Assembly: GCA_011799875.1 (NCBI GenBank)
Contig: CM022299.1
Span: 355,088,782-355,152,781, forward strand
Length of the DNA: 64,000 nt
From: Thinopyrum elongatum
Taxonomy: Eukaryota > Streptophyta > Magnoliopsida > Poales > Poaceae
Direction of reading: 5' to 3'
The notes under the pieces: model-generated
What the model saw: the letters and a program-made list of their open reading frames with translations, nothing else
Told to the model about the DNA's origin: nothing
Databases searched by the model: none
In this document: in pieces, positions 35,909 to 45,998 of the stretch
Numbering within the stretch: position 1 is the stretch's first letter
Layout of the letters: each line of letters starts with the position of its first letter
Made by a program: the position numbers and the translations under genes

Positions 35909-35959
35909 CCACGTACAAGCGAGGGCGACACTTCCATCTTCGGAAGCCCCTCAAGGAAG

Positions 35960-36244
35960 ATGGCTGAGCATGGGAAATTCCCTTCGGTCTTGGAGACGAG
36001 CTACGAGGTGCCACATCATATGGGCCTCATACAAGACGATGACAAGACGGTCGAGCAAGGGCCATCCCCTATGACCACGGCAGCGAGCGTGAACCTCTTC
36101 AACAACATGAAGACAGCGTCCAAATGGGACTCATACTCCGAGTCAAGCTACGAGACCGCACATGAGACATTCTCTTTGGTCTTGGAGGAGAGCGATGATT
36201 TGCCACTTCCTACGGCATTTAATCTTCGGAGTTGTTATGGATGA
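35960..36244 (+). pseudogene. Acidic ORF fragment in element C
   Basis: A 94-codon open frame between the gag-like ORF and the long ORF. It begins MAEHGKFPSVLETSYEVPHH and is acidic, with no domain recognised. It is probably part of the same broken polyprotein; start and end are uncertain. Confidence 0.3.
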
Positions 36245-36380
36245 GGAGGTTGAGCATGGGACTATCCCTTCAACTAAGGCGGCGATAGGAGTTGAGCATG
36301 GATACATTTGCACCTACATCTCTCCGACACCCACATATGACGAGATGCCCTAATTCCCATGTGAGGAGAGCCACCACCCC

Positions 36381-36845
36381 ATGAGCGATATGAGTGACTC
36401 CACCATATGTGACATTGAGTGCATTTCCTATGAGAGGATGAGTGTGACCACCACTAGCCCCACACATGAGAGCATGCCACACATCCTATGTGAGGTTGAG
36501 AGCCATTTGAGTGACTCCACCAACCATATGAGTGGGAGCATCTTACCGGGAGTGAGTGAGCCACAACACTTAGAGAGTGAGGTAGTTGAGAAGGCACGTG
36601 AGGCCACTATGATTTCTATCAACTTAACCTCTACTCCTAGTGTGTTTTCCTTTTTGGTGCTAGATCTCCAACAAGACGAAGCGCCAATTCTCGACGAGTC
36701 CATACCTCCAATGGGAAAACTGATGGCCATGATGGACGATGATGCACCCCCACATGGTACCATCAAGTTGATGACGATATTGACCAAGTGTCAATTTTTG
36801 CAACCTCACCTACAACACAAGAGCGGAGCTCTAATGGTAACATAG
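36381..36845 (+). CDS. Hypothetical ORF of element C, upstream of the 781-codon ORF
   Basis: A 154-codon open frame overlapping the 781-codon ORF by 58 bases in another frame. It is acidic, with repeated ECISYERM/SHLSDSTNHMS-like segments. No domain is recognised. The overlap suggests that the two were once one frame and that a frameshift lies near 36790-36840. Confidence 0.35.
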   Translation: MSDMSDSTICDIECISYERMSVTTTSPTHESMPHILCEVESHLSDSTNHMSGSILPGVSEPQHLESEVVEKAREATMISINLTSTPSVFSFLVLDLQQDEAPILDESIPPMGKLMAMMDDDAPPHGTIKLMTILTKCQFLQPHLQHKSGALMVT

Positions 36846-39133
36846 GTGATGGTACTTCTCTTGTCCCACTAGTGGACTATCTTGCAAATGATTGCTTGCA
36901 TGATGCTGATCACCTTATGGATTCATCGCATACTATGTATTGTTTCAATATGCCACCCATTTATGATGAATATGATGATGAGCATGTTGAATTGCCTAGT
37001 TGTGATACTATGCTCCATAGGATATCATGTGAAAATTCTATTGGTCACATTATGTTTGACAATCCATTAAACTTGTCATATGCTATGAGTGAGATCTCCC
37101 ATATTGCATCATTCCAATGTCAACATAGTATCTATGCATGCCCCATTAAAATAAATCCCATTTGCACTTATGGAATAGATGACAAGGTCATGGTTATTGG
37201 TATGTGTTTCTCTTGCGATGATATTACTATGCTACCTTTGCAAAATTTGTGCAATTCATCTCACATGCCATGCCATGAAAATTGTTGTACATCACATGAT
37301 TCCATACTTTGTGTGCATCATCCCATGAATAAAATTGCTACACATGTATATGGTGATGCATTACAAATTCCTTGCCATGAGAATAATTATTGTATATTGC
37401 ATGATTCCATCCCTTGTGTGCACCATATGCATACCATTCATGACAATGCTCTATATATCGCTCATGATGCATTACACAATTTGAGTCTCCCTTATGCTAT
37501 ACATAACAACAGACCTATCATGATGGATGACATGTTTATATATCATGCATCTCATTTATTTGAGCATTGGATATTTTGTGCTAACCAACACTTGCACGTG
37601 TGCATCATAATGGATGATGTGTACATATACCACGCACACACAATTTTTCCTTTGCCTTTGTTTTGTGTAGGTACTTATGAACACTCGTCAACCTCACAAT
37701 CCCATGAGTTGACAAAACGAGCTCTTGAGAGCAACGACGATTTTGGATCCCGTAGATTGTCCTTACCACCGTTCTCTTTGTGCAACGACTTCACGCATTC
37801 CTTTTACTTGGCTCTCACACGGCTGTGGGCTATGTACCATTTGTCACCTTATGACCATTTTTGCATGTTCACTTTGCATGTTATACCTCTTTCTATGCCT
37901 TTGCCATGCAATTGTGACCCTTTCTTTCATCTACCCATGATTCACCATTATACTACTCATATGTGTATTTGCATGCTTGGTGGAGATACTAGTAGCTATT
38001 GCCATGATTTCTTTGTGCCCCATGCTATTGTTGATTCTTGTGTTGGGAGAGTCATGATCTCCCATTGCTTTTTACATAGGACTTCTTGCCACTACAATGA
38101 TGATACATTGCTCCTATCTTGCTTTCATGCTTGTGATATGTCATGTGCATTATTCATGCCCACTATTTACACACATGCCATGCTTGACATGATTACATCT
38201 AGTATGTTACATCTTCGCACTACTAGCTTGCTAGACTTGATCGCTAGGATTGCTTGCTATGTTGCATCACCCATGATCCATTCTTGCTCATTTCATTGGG
38301 TTGATGACGTATATCTTCACTCCTCTCACATAATTTATCTTGCTCATTGTCAATTGTCTCCATTAGTTGCACCTCTCATATTGCCTTGTGGTGAGTGCAA
38401 CCATGCTATGTTTATTTATCTTGGAGACTTGGACATCTTACATGCGACGCATGCTTGTTTGACTGAGCTTAATGCCTTTGGTTGTGCTAGCATCTTGTGC
38501 CTACATACCATGCCCTACACTCTTGTACCTTCTTATGATAAGAATGATGATAACACTTGTTGGGTATCTCACCACACGAATGATAGGTCTTGCATTTCCG
38601 CTAACCTCATTTGTTTTTCCGAGTGTTTGTCATGTTCTTTCGTTTTGAAGGATTCACAAGCCGGTACCGTCACGAGACATATTGGTTATGTGAAGGCGTA
38701 CAAGATGTGCGACACCACCATCTTCGCGAACATTCTTAAGGTGAACTCCTTCCCTTTGAGCCATCCTCACATACGCATATTGGATGGGTCATTCTTTCAT
38801 TGGTGTCTCCTTCTTTTTGTCTACATGATACATATATTGGATGGAGGACCGACATTAGAGATGGACCCTATAGACCTTCAAGTTGAGGAGTGCTCAAACT
38901 TCGTGGATGCGCCTACTTTGGAAGCAAAACCGGACTACCATATACGCCATGACATCGAGCCATGGTATGACATTACCCATGACAAGTTTGCACTTTATGC
39001 ATGGATTGACTTGCATTATGATTGCCTTGTTGCATCTTGCATTTCTATGTCATCCATGATATATGAGCTTGTGCACTTCCTTAGCAAATTTGTTGTGATC
39101 TTCCTTGATGGCATATTCATATATACATCATGA
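36788..39133 (+). CDS. 781-codon unrecognised ORF of element C ending in a reverse-transcriptase relic
   Basis: The frame is open for 2.3 kb, which is long for decayed DNA. The product is very rich in His, Cys, Met, Tyr and Asp, with repeated pieces such as SHMPCHENCCTSHDSI and IPCHENNYCILHDSIPCVHH, so part of it has been internally duplicated. No gag, protease, RNase H or integrase motif is seen. Its last residues, KFVVIFLDGIFIYTS, match the reverse-transcriptase catalytic strand (F.VV...DDI.IYS), but the second catalytic Asp of the DD pair is Gly, so it would be inactive. Downstream DNA (39134-39380) continues in a similar style in another frame. Function unknown; the start at 36788 is only the first available codon. 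Confidence 0.5.
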   Translation: MSIFATSPTTQERSSNGNIGDGTSLVPLVDYLANDCLHDADHLMDSSHTMYCFNMPPIYDEYDDEHVELPSCDTMLHRISCENSIGHIMFDNPLNLSYAMSEISHIASFQCQHSIYACPIKINPICTYGIDDKVMVIGMCFSCDDITMLPLQNLCNSSHMPCHENCCTSHDSILCVHHPMNKIATHVYGDALQIPCHENNYCILHDSIPCVHHMHTIHDNALYIAHDALHNLSLPYAIHNNRPIMMDDMFIYHASHLFEHWIFCANQHLHVCIIMDDVYIYHAHTIFPLPLFCVGTYEHSSTSQSHELTKRALESNDDFGSRRLSLPPFSLCNDFTHSFYLALTRLWAMYHLSPYDHFCMFTLHVIPLSMPLPCNCDPFFHLPMIHHYTTHMCICMLGGDTSSYCHDFFVPHAIVDSCVGRVMISHCFLHRTSCHYNDDTLLLSCFHACDMSCALFMPTIYTHAMLDMITSSMLHLRTTSLLDLIARIACYVASPMIHSCSFHWVDDVYLHSSHIIYLAHCQLSPLVAPLILPCGECNHAMFIYLGDLDILHATHACLTELNAFGCASILCLHTMPYTLVPSYDKNDDNTCWVSHHTNDRSCISANLICFSECLSCSFVLKDSQAGTVTRHIGYVKAYKMCDTTIFANILKVNSFPLSHPHIRILDGSFFHWCLLLFVYMIHILDGGPTLEMDPIDLQVEECSNFVDAPTLEAKPDYHIRHDIEPWYDITHDKFALYAWIDLHYDCLVASCISMSSMIYELVHFLSKFVVIFLDGIFIYTS

Positions 39134-39516
39134 TCATATTGCCCACCATCAATTGCATGATAACATAATCACATTGAGCACCAATTACCATGTTCATGCT
39201 TTTGATACACCGTCCCATTATGACATCATTGTGCACAATGGTCCCATTAATCACATTCCCAACACCTTTGTGCGTACTACAAATGCTTTTGCTCCCATGA
39301 ATGCTTTTCATATCATTCTATATCATCTTGATAAGCTTCATGCGCTTTGTCATGAACAATCTTTCCGAACGGACTGATCCTTACTTGATGGACGCCTTGT
39401 GTGCGCTAACCATTGTATTTCCGAGTGTCGCTTGTGTTTGCTCTTTTTGCATGAATACCACTCCAGAAACACCTTGAAGTACTTGGATTGCGCCATGTCT
39501 TCAACTTCGTCCAACT
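39134..39516 (+). other. Internal 3' part of element C up to the CACTA insertion
   Basis: Short protein-like stretches (HIPNTFVRTTNAFAPMNAF) but no intact gene. It ends with the target duplication ACT (39514-39516) of the CACTA element; the internal region resumes at 59128. Confidence 0.5.
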
Positions 39517-39720
39517 CACTAGTGGAAAACAGGGCTTTAGTGCCAGTTCGTAAGGGCCTTTAGTGCCGTTTCAGCCACTAGCACTAAAGGGTGGGGACTA
39601 AAGCCCCCCCCCTTTAGTCCCAGTTCAACACGGCCCAGGACCAAAGGCCCACCACGTGGCACGAGCCGGCGCTGAGGGCTTGGGGACCTTTAGTACCAAC
39701 CGGGACTAAAAGGATTAGGG
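39517..39720 (-). repeat. Left terminal and subterminal repeats of the CACTA element
   Basis: After CACTAGTGGAAAACAGGG come several copies of a TTTAGTCCC(A/G)GTT / GGGACTAAA motif in both orientations up to about 39715. In En/Spm elements such arrays bind the element-encoded DNA-binding protein (TNPA in maize); that role is inferred here. Confidence 0.8.
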
Positions 39721-39889
39721 GTTATGAATTATGGTTTATTTTTCCTTTTAATTTTGTGTTTTCCATTTCATTCTTTTTCGTTTCAAACATATTTTACGCT
39801 ACTACATACTATACACGTTATGCATATATACATAAATAAAATTTCTCGTAGAACCGATCATATATATATCATCGAATTTCTCATACGAC

Positions 39890-39893
<4 letters not shown>

Positions 39894-39943
<50 letters not shown>
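39894..39943 (+). repeat. (AC)n microsatellite
   Basis: About 25 uninterrupted AC units followed by (AT)n, in the left part of the CACTA element. Confidence 0.95.
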
Positions 39944-39952
<9 letters not shown>

Positions 39953-40013
39953 GTATACAATTTGGTATACACAATTTCTCCTACAATTTGCAGATCATTA
40001 CATGGAGGCATTA

Positions 40014-41519
40014 GGTGTAATGATATTCTCCTTTGGGATTTATGACCTCGTCGAGCAAAAATCCCGCTATTTCCTCTTGAATTGCTCGTACGCGATCCGT
40101 TGGTAGGAGCCTGTCCCGCATCTCCGACATCTTTAAAGGAAGGAGATCAATATGAATGTATTAGTTGTGTGTATATATATATTAGATAATGATATAAAAA
40201 TTGTGAATAGAGTTCTGCCAAACGTACCCAAAGTTGTCTATCATCTTTGTTCCATTCGGACGCCATCATGCGAATGTTCTCGCAAACGTAGTATGCGCAT
40301 AAATTATTCCCCGGCGCCTGGCGCAGGCACTTTACAAGAATAAAAGTCAATCAAATAATAATTAATCAAGCATGATAATGGTATTGAAACTAGAATTAAA
40401 GAGATGCACGGACATAGCTAGCTAGTACTACTTAATTACCTTGGGTCGCACCCATTTCAGCTGTTGTTTCCATTCACCTTCAATCTCTTTGATGAACTTT
40501 TGCCAAGCCCCGCCCGCTGGCAAAGAAAATGAATAAAGGAGTTATTAATCAGTTGATATCAGGAAATGAACTAAAGAGGCCGACATAGTGCGATAATGAT
40601 TGAAATTACCTGTCGACCATCCCCCTCATGATTGCGTATTCAGATGTTTCTTTATATAGTGAGTCCAGTACTTGAAATTTTCCCTCATCAACTTCAATGA
40701 TTAGCAGGATCCGGTGGAAACTGTGTGCGCACATGTTTGTATAATTAAGCGGGCATGTGCATAACTCATCAACTACACTACTTATCAACATCTAGTAAGC
40801 AAAAACAGAATTTGTAGTACAAGACAGTGTCACTCACCCGAAGTTGTAAGGAAGTAGTATTTCTGATTGGGTGTTTAGTTGCTTCAAAAACTGTAGCAAG
40901 CTTTTCTCTGTGTCTTTTCTCGACCATTCTTGTGACCATGTCTCTTGATTAATGGTATTTGGGTCAATGAACCCAATGCCATAGCGTCCACCTCTTTTCA
41001 TTTCATACATCTTCATTCTGCATAATACCACAGAAAAGAATATAGTGAGGATAATTACAGGTAATGAACGAGCACAGCTACCTAGAGACTTAAATTACAA
41101 AAAGAAATCACTTACAGACAATAGCAACTGACGATAGACTTGTCGAGTGTGTCTTGATTCAATAACTGAAACATTTCTTCAAACTCAACCCACAAATCTT
41201 TTGCATGGAAGTAATGCTCTTCCTTGACTTTCACCATGAGGGACTCTCACCCGTTCTTTACTTCTCTCAGGTACCACTCATGCAATTGATACATTCTTGT
41301 TGATAGAAGCGGGATCTCCTCAGGCTTGACCAGAGGTTGCCCGCGGACAAATTTCCATTTTAATTCCTCCTCTGTAAACGTTTGGAATTCCTCGATGCCT
41401 AGGAGTTGTTTAACAGTGACACCAGCCTCTTTAGCCTGCCTTCTATGATCGTCGGTTATTACCAGCTGATCGGCGGTACTCCCATGTGGTTGTACAATGA
41501 GCGGGGGGATCGATTGCAC
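40014..41519 (-). pseudogene. Ulp1-like C48 cysteine protease domain of the second CACTA gene, spliced
   Basis: Minus-strand exons can be joined at good splice sites. 41116-41519 reads EEFQTFTEEELKWKFV...FEEMFQLLNQDTLDKS after a stop near 41247. Next is 40842-41024, KMYEMKRGGRYGIGFIDPNT, then 40614-40720, FHRILLIIEVDEGKFQVLDS, then about 40230-40336, RQAPGNNLCAYYVCENIR. The last piece near 40014-40130 reads RDRLLPTDRVRAIQEEIAGF. This matches Ulp1/SENP-type proteases: catalytic His in FHR, Asp in VLDS, and Gln and Cys in RQ...NNLC. The Trp that normally follows His is Arg. A stop and a disturbed exon near 40510 show decay. Such domains are known from plant transposons and would cut SUMO-type conjugates; activity here is unlikely. 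Confidence 0.75.
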
Positions 41520-41724
41520 TGCCTGTTCTCCCAGCTGGGGAACAATTTTCCCGCTTTTTTTGCCAACTGCTTGGCTCGAGCTCGAGCTCGACTCCTTCTA
41601 TTTTTGTGCATGATATAACTTCTTGATAGAGCGCACATAGTCTGAGTCCCTATGCTTCACAGCCGGTTGAGCATTATCAATAAAGTGTTGTATGACTTTC
41701 TTAGGTACTTTCTCCTTTGGCGGC

Positions 41725-41748
41725 GGGGGGGGGGGGGGGGGGGGGGGG
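41725..41748 (+). repeat. Poly-G run, 24 bases
   Basis: It encodes a poly-Pro stretch on the minus strand. Its length may be unreliable because long homopolymers are hard to sequence; any frame across it should be treated with care. Confidence 0.9.
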
Positions 41749-41934
41749 TCGATGCAAAATGGGCCCTCACTTGGGCATCCACTATGGCCGCATTTTCCTC
41801 CTCAGTATAGTCGTAAGGCAACTTCGGAAGAGGCTTGAGGCTTGGACCATATTTGTATTTCTTGCTTGTTGTACCGCTAGCTGCCGTAGCTGCGGCGCCT
41901 CTCTTCCGCTGTTGCTGAGGCGGCAGAGACAGCT

Positions 41935-42150
41935 GACACGGTGCCGGACTTGGAGGAAGAGGAGTCGGCTGACGCGGTGCCGGACTTGGAGGGGGAGGAG
42001 TCGGCTGACGCAGTGCCGGACTTGGAGGAGGAGGAGTCGAATGACGCGGCGTCGGACTTGGAGGAGCAGGAGTCGACTGACGCGGCGCCAGGCTTGGAGG
42101 AGGAGGAGTCGGTTGACGTGGTGGCGGACTTGTTGCAGCAGGAGTCGGTG
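41935..42150 (-). repeat. 36-bp coding minisatellite, about 6 copies
   Basis: On the minus strand each 36-base unit encodes a 12-residue PPPPSPAPRQPT-like motif. Copies differ mainly at Pro/Ser and Pro/Leu positions. Confidence 0.85.
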
Positions 42151-42529
42151 GCCTTGGAAAGACGATGCAATCCTTTTTCCATAGAATGATACGATGTATG
42201 GCCTCTCCCAGTGTGCGCTCCTCGTCACCTCCAGGAATGTCAAGCTCTAGCTCGTAATATCCTGACATCACTTCATCAACCCCGACACGAGCATAGCCAG
42301 CTGGAATCGGATTTCAATGGAAGGTTGCTTCAGGGGGATTTATTAAAGCATAGCCGTCCGCCACCTTCATGGATATGTTCTTCACTTTCATGTGTAGCTC
42401 ACAAGTAGTCCTATCTTTGATATCATCCACAGGGTATCTAGCCAGCAGTGCATCATCGGCCTGGGTGGAACCCACGCGGCTTCTCGACATAGATGGGACA
42501 GTGCTATCCAATGCTGGATTTGCTTACTG

Positions 42530-43032
42530 CTGCAGCTAAGACGCCCTTTCCTGGCTAAGTGAGTCGATCTGCTCCTGCTGCCGCCTGAAAGCGCGTTCCA
42601 ACTCCGCGTGCTTTGATTCTACCAGTTGAATGCGATCTGCTTCCTCCTTCCTCTTCTCCTCCTCCAGCTTTCTCTTCTCCTCCTCCTACTGCCTCTTTAT
42701 CGCACGGCTTCTGTAATCGGCATTCCAACCCACAAACCCCTCAAACCACGGAACAACGCCTTTGCCTCGTGTTCTTCCTGGGTGTTCAGGATTCTTCAGG
42801 GCGCGCGTAAGCTCGTCGTTCTCTCTGTTGGGCGTGAACACCCCCGTTCGAACCTCTTCTATTGCAAGAAGTGAACAGTCAGAGGCTTCTTTAAGACTTG
42901 CCCGCTCCAAAACCAGCTCTGTCTTTGGGTCCAACTTCCCCCATGCGCATAAAACCAAGTCCCGCACCTTTCGGGCCAGCTCAATGTAACTGGAGTGACC
43001 CCTGCAGCAATCATCTCTTGCTCAGCGATATC
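42530..43032 (-). pseudogene. Second CACTA gene, exon part 2 (after element B)
   Basis: Continues the exon broken at 50325 by element B. It first reads EQEMIAAGVTPVTLSWPERC, then after a 1-base frameshift near 42935 continues LVLERASLKEASDC...VRTGVFTPNRENDELTRALK and RGKGVVPWFEGFVGWNADYR. These are conserved in plant Ptta/En/Spm-type transposase ORFs (Transposase_24-like). The segment is basic/acidic mixed and runs left into the middle part. Confidence 0.65.
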
Positions 43033-44525
43033 TGATACGTCTCCATCGTATCTATAATTATTGATTGTTTCATGCCAATATTATACAACTTTCACATATT
43101 TTTGGCAACATTTTATATGATTTATTGGACTAACCTATTGATTCAGTGCCCAGTGCCAGTTCCTGTTTGTTGCATGTTTTTTGTTTCACAGAAAATCCAT
43201 ATCAAACGAAGTCTAAACACGAAAAAAAATTACGGAGAATTATTTTGGAATATATGTAATTTTTGGGACTTGGAATCAACGCAAACGGGGCCCCACAGCC
43301 CCCACAAGACACCAGGGCGCGCCCCAGGGGCCAGGCGCGCCCTGGTGGGTTGTGCCCTCCTCGGATGTCGGTTGGAGCTCTACTTCGGGCGCAAGGAAGC
43401 TTATATTCGGAAAAAATCATGTTAAAATCTCAGCGCAATCGGAGTTACGGATCTCCAGGAATATAAGAAACGGTTTTCGGCCAAATCTGGGGAACGCGAA
43501 ACAGAAGTGAACAGATAGGGAGATCCAATCTCGGAGGGGCTCCAGCCCCTCCGCCGCCATGGAGGCCATGGACCAGAGGGGGAACTCTCCTCCCATCTAG
43601 GGGGGAGGCCAACGAAGAAGAAGAAAGAGGGGGGCTCTCTCCCCCTCTCTCCCGGTGGCGCCGGAGTACCGCCGGGGCGAGGATCATGACGGCAATCTAC
43701 ATCAACAATCTTGCTACCATCAACACCAACTCTCTCCCCCTCTATGCAGCGGTGTAACACCCCTTCTCCCCGCTGTAATCTCTACTTAAACATGGTGCTC
43801 AACTCCATATATTATTTCCCAATGACCTATGGTTATCCTATGATGTTTGAGTAGATCCGTTTTGTCCTATGGGTTAATCGTGATCTTGGTTGGTATGATT
43901 GTATATTTTATTTATGGTGCTGTCCTACGGTGCCTTCCGTCTCGCGCAAACATGAGGGATCCTCGCTGTAGGGTGTTGCAATATGTTCATGGTTTGCTTA
44001 TTGTCGGTGTTGCGGGGGTGACAGCAGCCTAAACGCGGATAAGTGGGTTATGGCGTATGGGAGTAAAGAGGACTTGATACTTAATGCTATGGTTGGGTTT
44101 CATGACCTTAATGATCTTTAGTAGTTGCGGATGCTTGATAGGGGTCCAATCATAAGTGCATATGATCCAAGTAGAGAAAGTATGTTAGCTCATGCCTCTC
44201 ACTCATATAAAATTACAAGAATGATTACCGGTACTTGTTATCGATTGCCTAGGGACAAATGACTTTCTTGTCGACAAAAGCTATCCAATTTTATTACCTT
44301 GCAATTTATTCGTAGTTTTATTCTCGCAAAGTACTTGTAGTTTTATTCTTGCAAAATAGTTTCATATTTGTTTTAGGTAAAGCAAACGTCAAGCGTGCGT
44401 AGAGTTGTATCGGTGGTCGATAGAACTTGAGGGAATATTTGATCTACCTTTAGCTCCTCGTTGGGTTCGACACTCTTATTTATCGAAGAAGGCTACAAAT
44501 GATCCCCTATACTTGTGGGTTATCA
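43033..44525 (+). repeat. 5' LTR of element B
   Basis: 1493 bases. It contains a stretch of about 130 bases (about 43458-43585) that the 3' LTR has lost. It ends ACTTGTGGGTTATCA. Confidence 0.9.
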
Positions 44526-44536
44526 AGACCTTTTTC

Positions 44537-44554
44537 TGGCGCTGTTGCCGGGGA
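44537..44554 (+). other. Primer-binding site of element B (tRNA-Asp type)
   Basis: TGGCGCTGTTGCCGGGGA, one base away from the usual Athila-group site TGGCGCCGTTGCCGGGGA. Confidence 0.85.
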
Positions 44555-44582
44555 GAATAGCATGGGGTGAATATTCTCGTGT

Positions 44583-45998
44583 GTGCTCGTTTGCTTTATC
44601 GCTAAGTTGTTTTTATTTCCTGTTCTAAGTTGTTCTCTATCTTTAGTTATGGATATGGAACATGAAATACCCAAAAAATTAGTTGTACTTGCTACTCATG
44701 GAGATGGGGAACCTTCTAAAACCCTCGATGCTCGTTATGTGAAAAATATTATGCAATACTTTGATAATCCTGAGAAAACCCCATTCAACTTGATAATGGG
44801 AGACACGTTGGATCAACGTGAATACTTTAGGGATTATCGCTTGACACAAAAAGGGAAATTATTATGGGATCAAATTCATATGTTGAAATGGTATGCTTGG
44901 AATCTATGCTCTAGATATGATTATACTTGTTGCTCTAGGATGAATGCTCCACACCTTCCCTTTTCATGCAAATTTAACAATAATGAAACCTTGGCTTCTT
45001 ATGCTAATGGTAGATATGATTACTATGATGTGGAACGAATAGAAGAATTTGTTGCTTTTAAGGGTGCTTATGAAATTGAATCTTTGTTTGAAAAGTATGA
45101 AGATTTTGATAATTCAGTTTATAGACCTGAAAATTTTGCTATCCTTAAATATTGCTATGATAATTATAAATACAATTCTGATATTGATGTATTCATTGAG
45201 AAAGTCTCCGCTGTCCAAGAAGAGACTAATATTTTGCAGGAGTCTATGGAAGAAGGAATTGATGAAACTGCGAGCTCATTGGATGAAAGAGATGATGAGG
45301 AGAGCGAAGAACAAAAGGAGGAAGAGTGGATTAGCTACCCGTGCCCACCTTCTAATGAGAGTAACCCTCCAACTCATACATTGTGTAATTTCCCTTCGTG
45401 CTTACCGAAGGATGAATGCTATGATAATTGCTATGATCCCTTGGATTCTTTTGAAATATCCCTTTTTGATGAACTTGGTGCTTGCTATGCTTGTGGCCAA
45501 GATGCCAATATGAATTATGCTTATGGAGATGAACTTGCTATAGTTCCTTATGTTAAGAATGAAATTATTTCTATTGCACCCACACATGATAGTCCTATTA
45601 TCTTTTTGAATTCTCCAAACTACACTATATCGGAGAAGTTTGCTCTTATTAAGGATTACATTGATGGGTTGCCTTTTACCGTTGCACATGATGATATTGA
45701 TGATTATAATATGCATGTGCTTGCTGCTCCTACTTGCAATTATTATGAGAGAGGAACTACATCTCCGCCTCTATATGTTTCCAACACGATAAAATTGCAA
45801 GAAACTGTTTATGCTATGTATTGGCCTTTACTTAATGTGCATGAATTGTTCTTGTATGACATGCTGATGCATAGGAAGAGAGTTAGACTTTGTCATTGCA
45901 TGATATATGTTGCTTTGTGCTCACTACTAAATGCCAAATCATTGTTAACTAAAATTGGCTTTGATATACCTTGGGATCCGGGTGGATTCATTACTTGA
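44583..45998 (+). CDS. 471-codon ORF of element B, function unknown
   Basis: This is the only long frame of element B, and it is intact. The first ATG is at 44583, but the ATG at 44649 (MDMEHEIPKK) is a more likely start because the 22 residues before it are hydrophobic and resemble leader translation. The N-terminal half contains NIMQYFDNPEKTPFN and LTQKGKLLWDQIHMLKWYAW; a strongly acidic Asp/Glu stretch follows at about residues 225-255. Cys are frequent in the second half (CYDNCYDPLD, GACYACGQDA), but no CCHC knuckle is formed. No gag, protease, RT, RNase H or integrase motif is seen. It may be a gag-replacing structural or regulatory protein of this non-autonomous family. Transcription would come from the 5' LTR. 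Confidence 0.55.
   Translation: MLVCFIAKLFLFPVLSCSLSLVMDMEHEIPKKLVVLATHGDGEPSKTLDARYVKNIMQYFDNPEKTPFNLIMGDTLDQREYFRDYRLTQKGKLLWDQIHMLKWYAWNLCSRYDYTCCSRMNAPHLPFSCKFNNNETLASYANGRYDYYDVERIEEFVAFKGAYEIESLFEKYEDFDNSVYRPENFAILKYCYDNYKYNSDIDVFIEKVSAVQEETNILQESMEEGIDETASSLDERDDEESEEQKEEEWISYPCPPSNESNPPTHTLCNFPSCLPKDECYDNCYDPLDSFEISLFDELGACYACGQDANMNYAYGDELAIVPYVKNEIISIAPTHDSPIIFLNSPNYTISEKFALIKDYIDGLPFTVAHDDIDDYNMHVLAAPTCNYYERGTTSPPLYVSNTIKLQETVYAMYWPLLNVHELFLYDMLMHRKRVRLCHCMIYVALCSLLNAKSLLTKIGFDIPWDPGGFIT

Larger units (their letters stand above)
41657..42511 (-). pseudogene. Middle part of the second CACTA gene with proline-rich linker
   Basis: On the minus strand 42314-42511 reads KNISMKVADGYALINPPEAT up to a TGA at about 42316, and the same frame continues with IPAGYARVGVDEVMSGYYEL. 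This is the conserved linker seen in wheat CACTA second ORFs. It runs into a PPPPSPAPRQPT repeat region (about 41935-42150) and then into KLPYDYTEEENAAIVDAQVR. A short poly-Pro run is encoded by a 24-base G tract (41725-41748). The in-frame stop shows decay. Confidence 0.65.

Noticed and set aside
41717..42184. Plus-strand Arg/Ser-rich open frames over the proline linker
   Set aside because: Shadow frames of the minus-strand 36-bp coding repeat.
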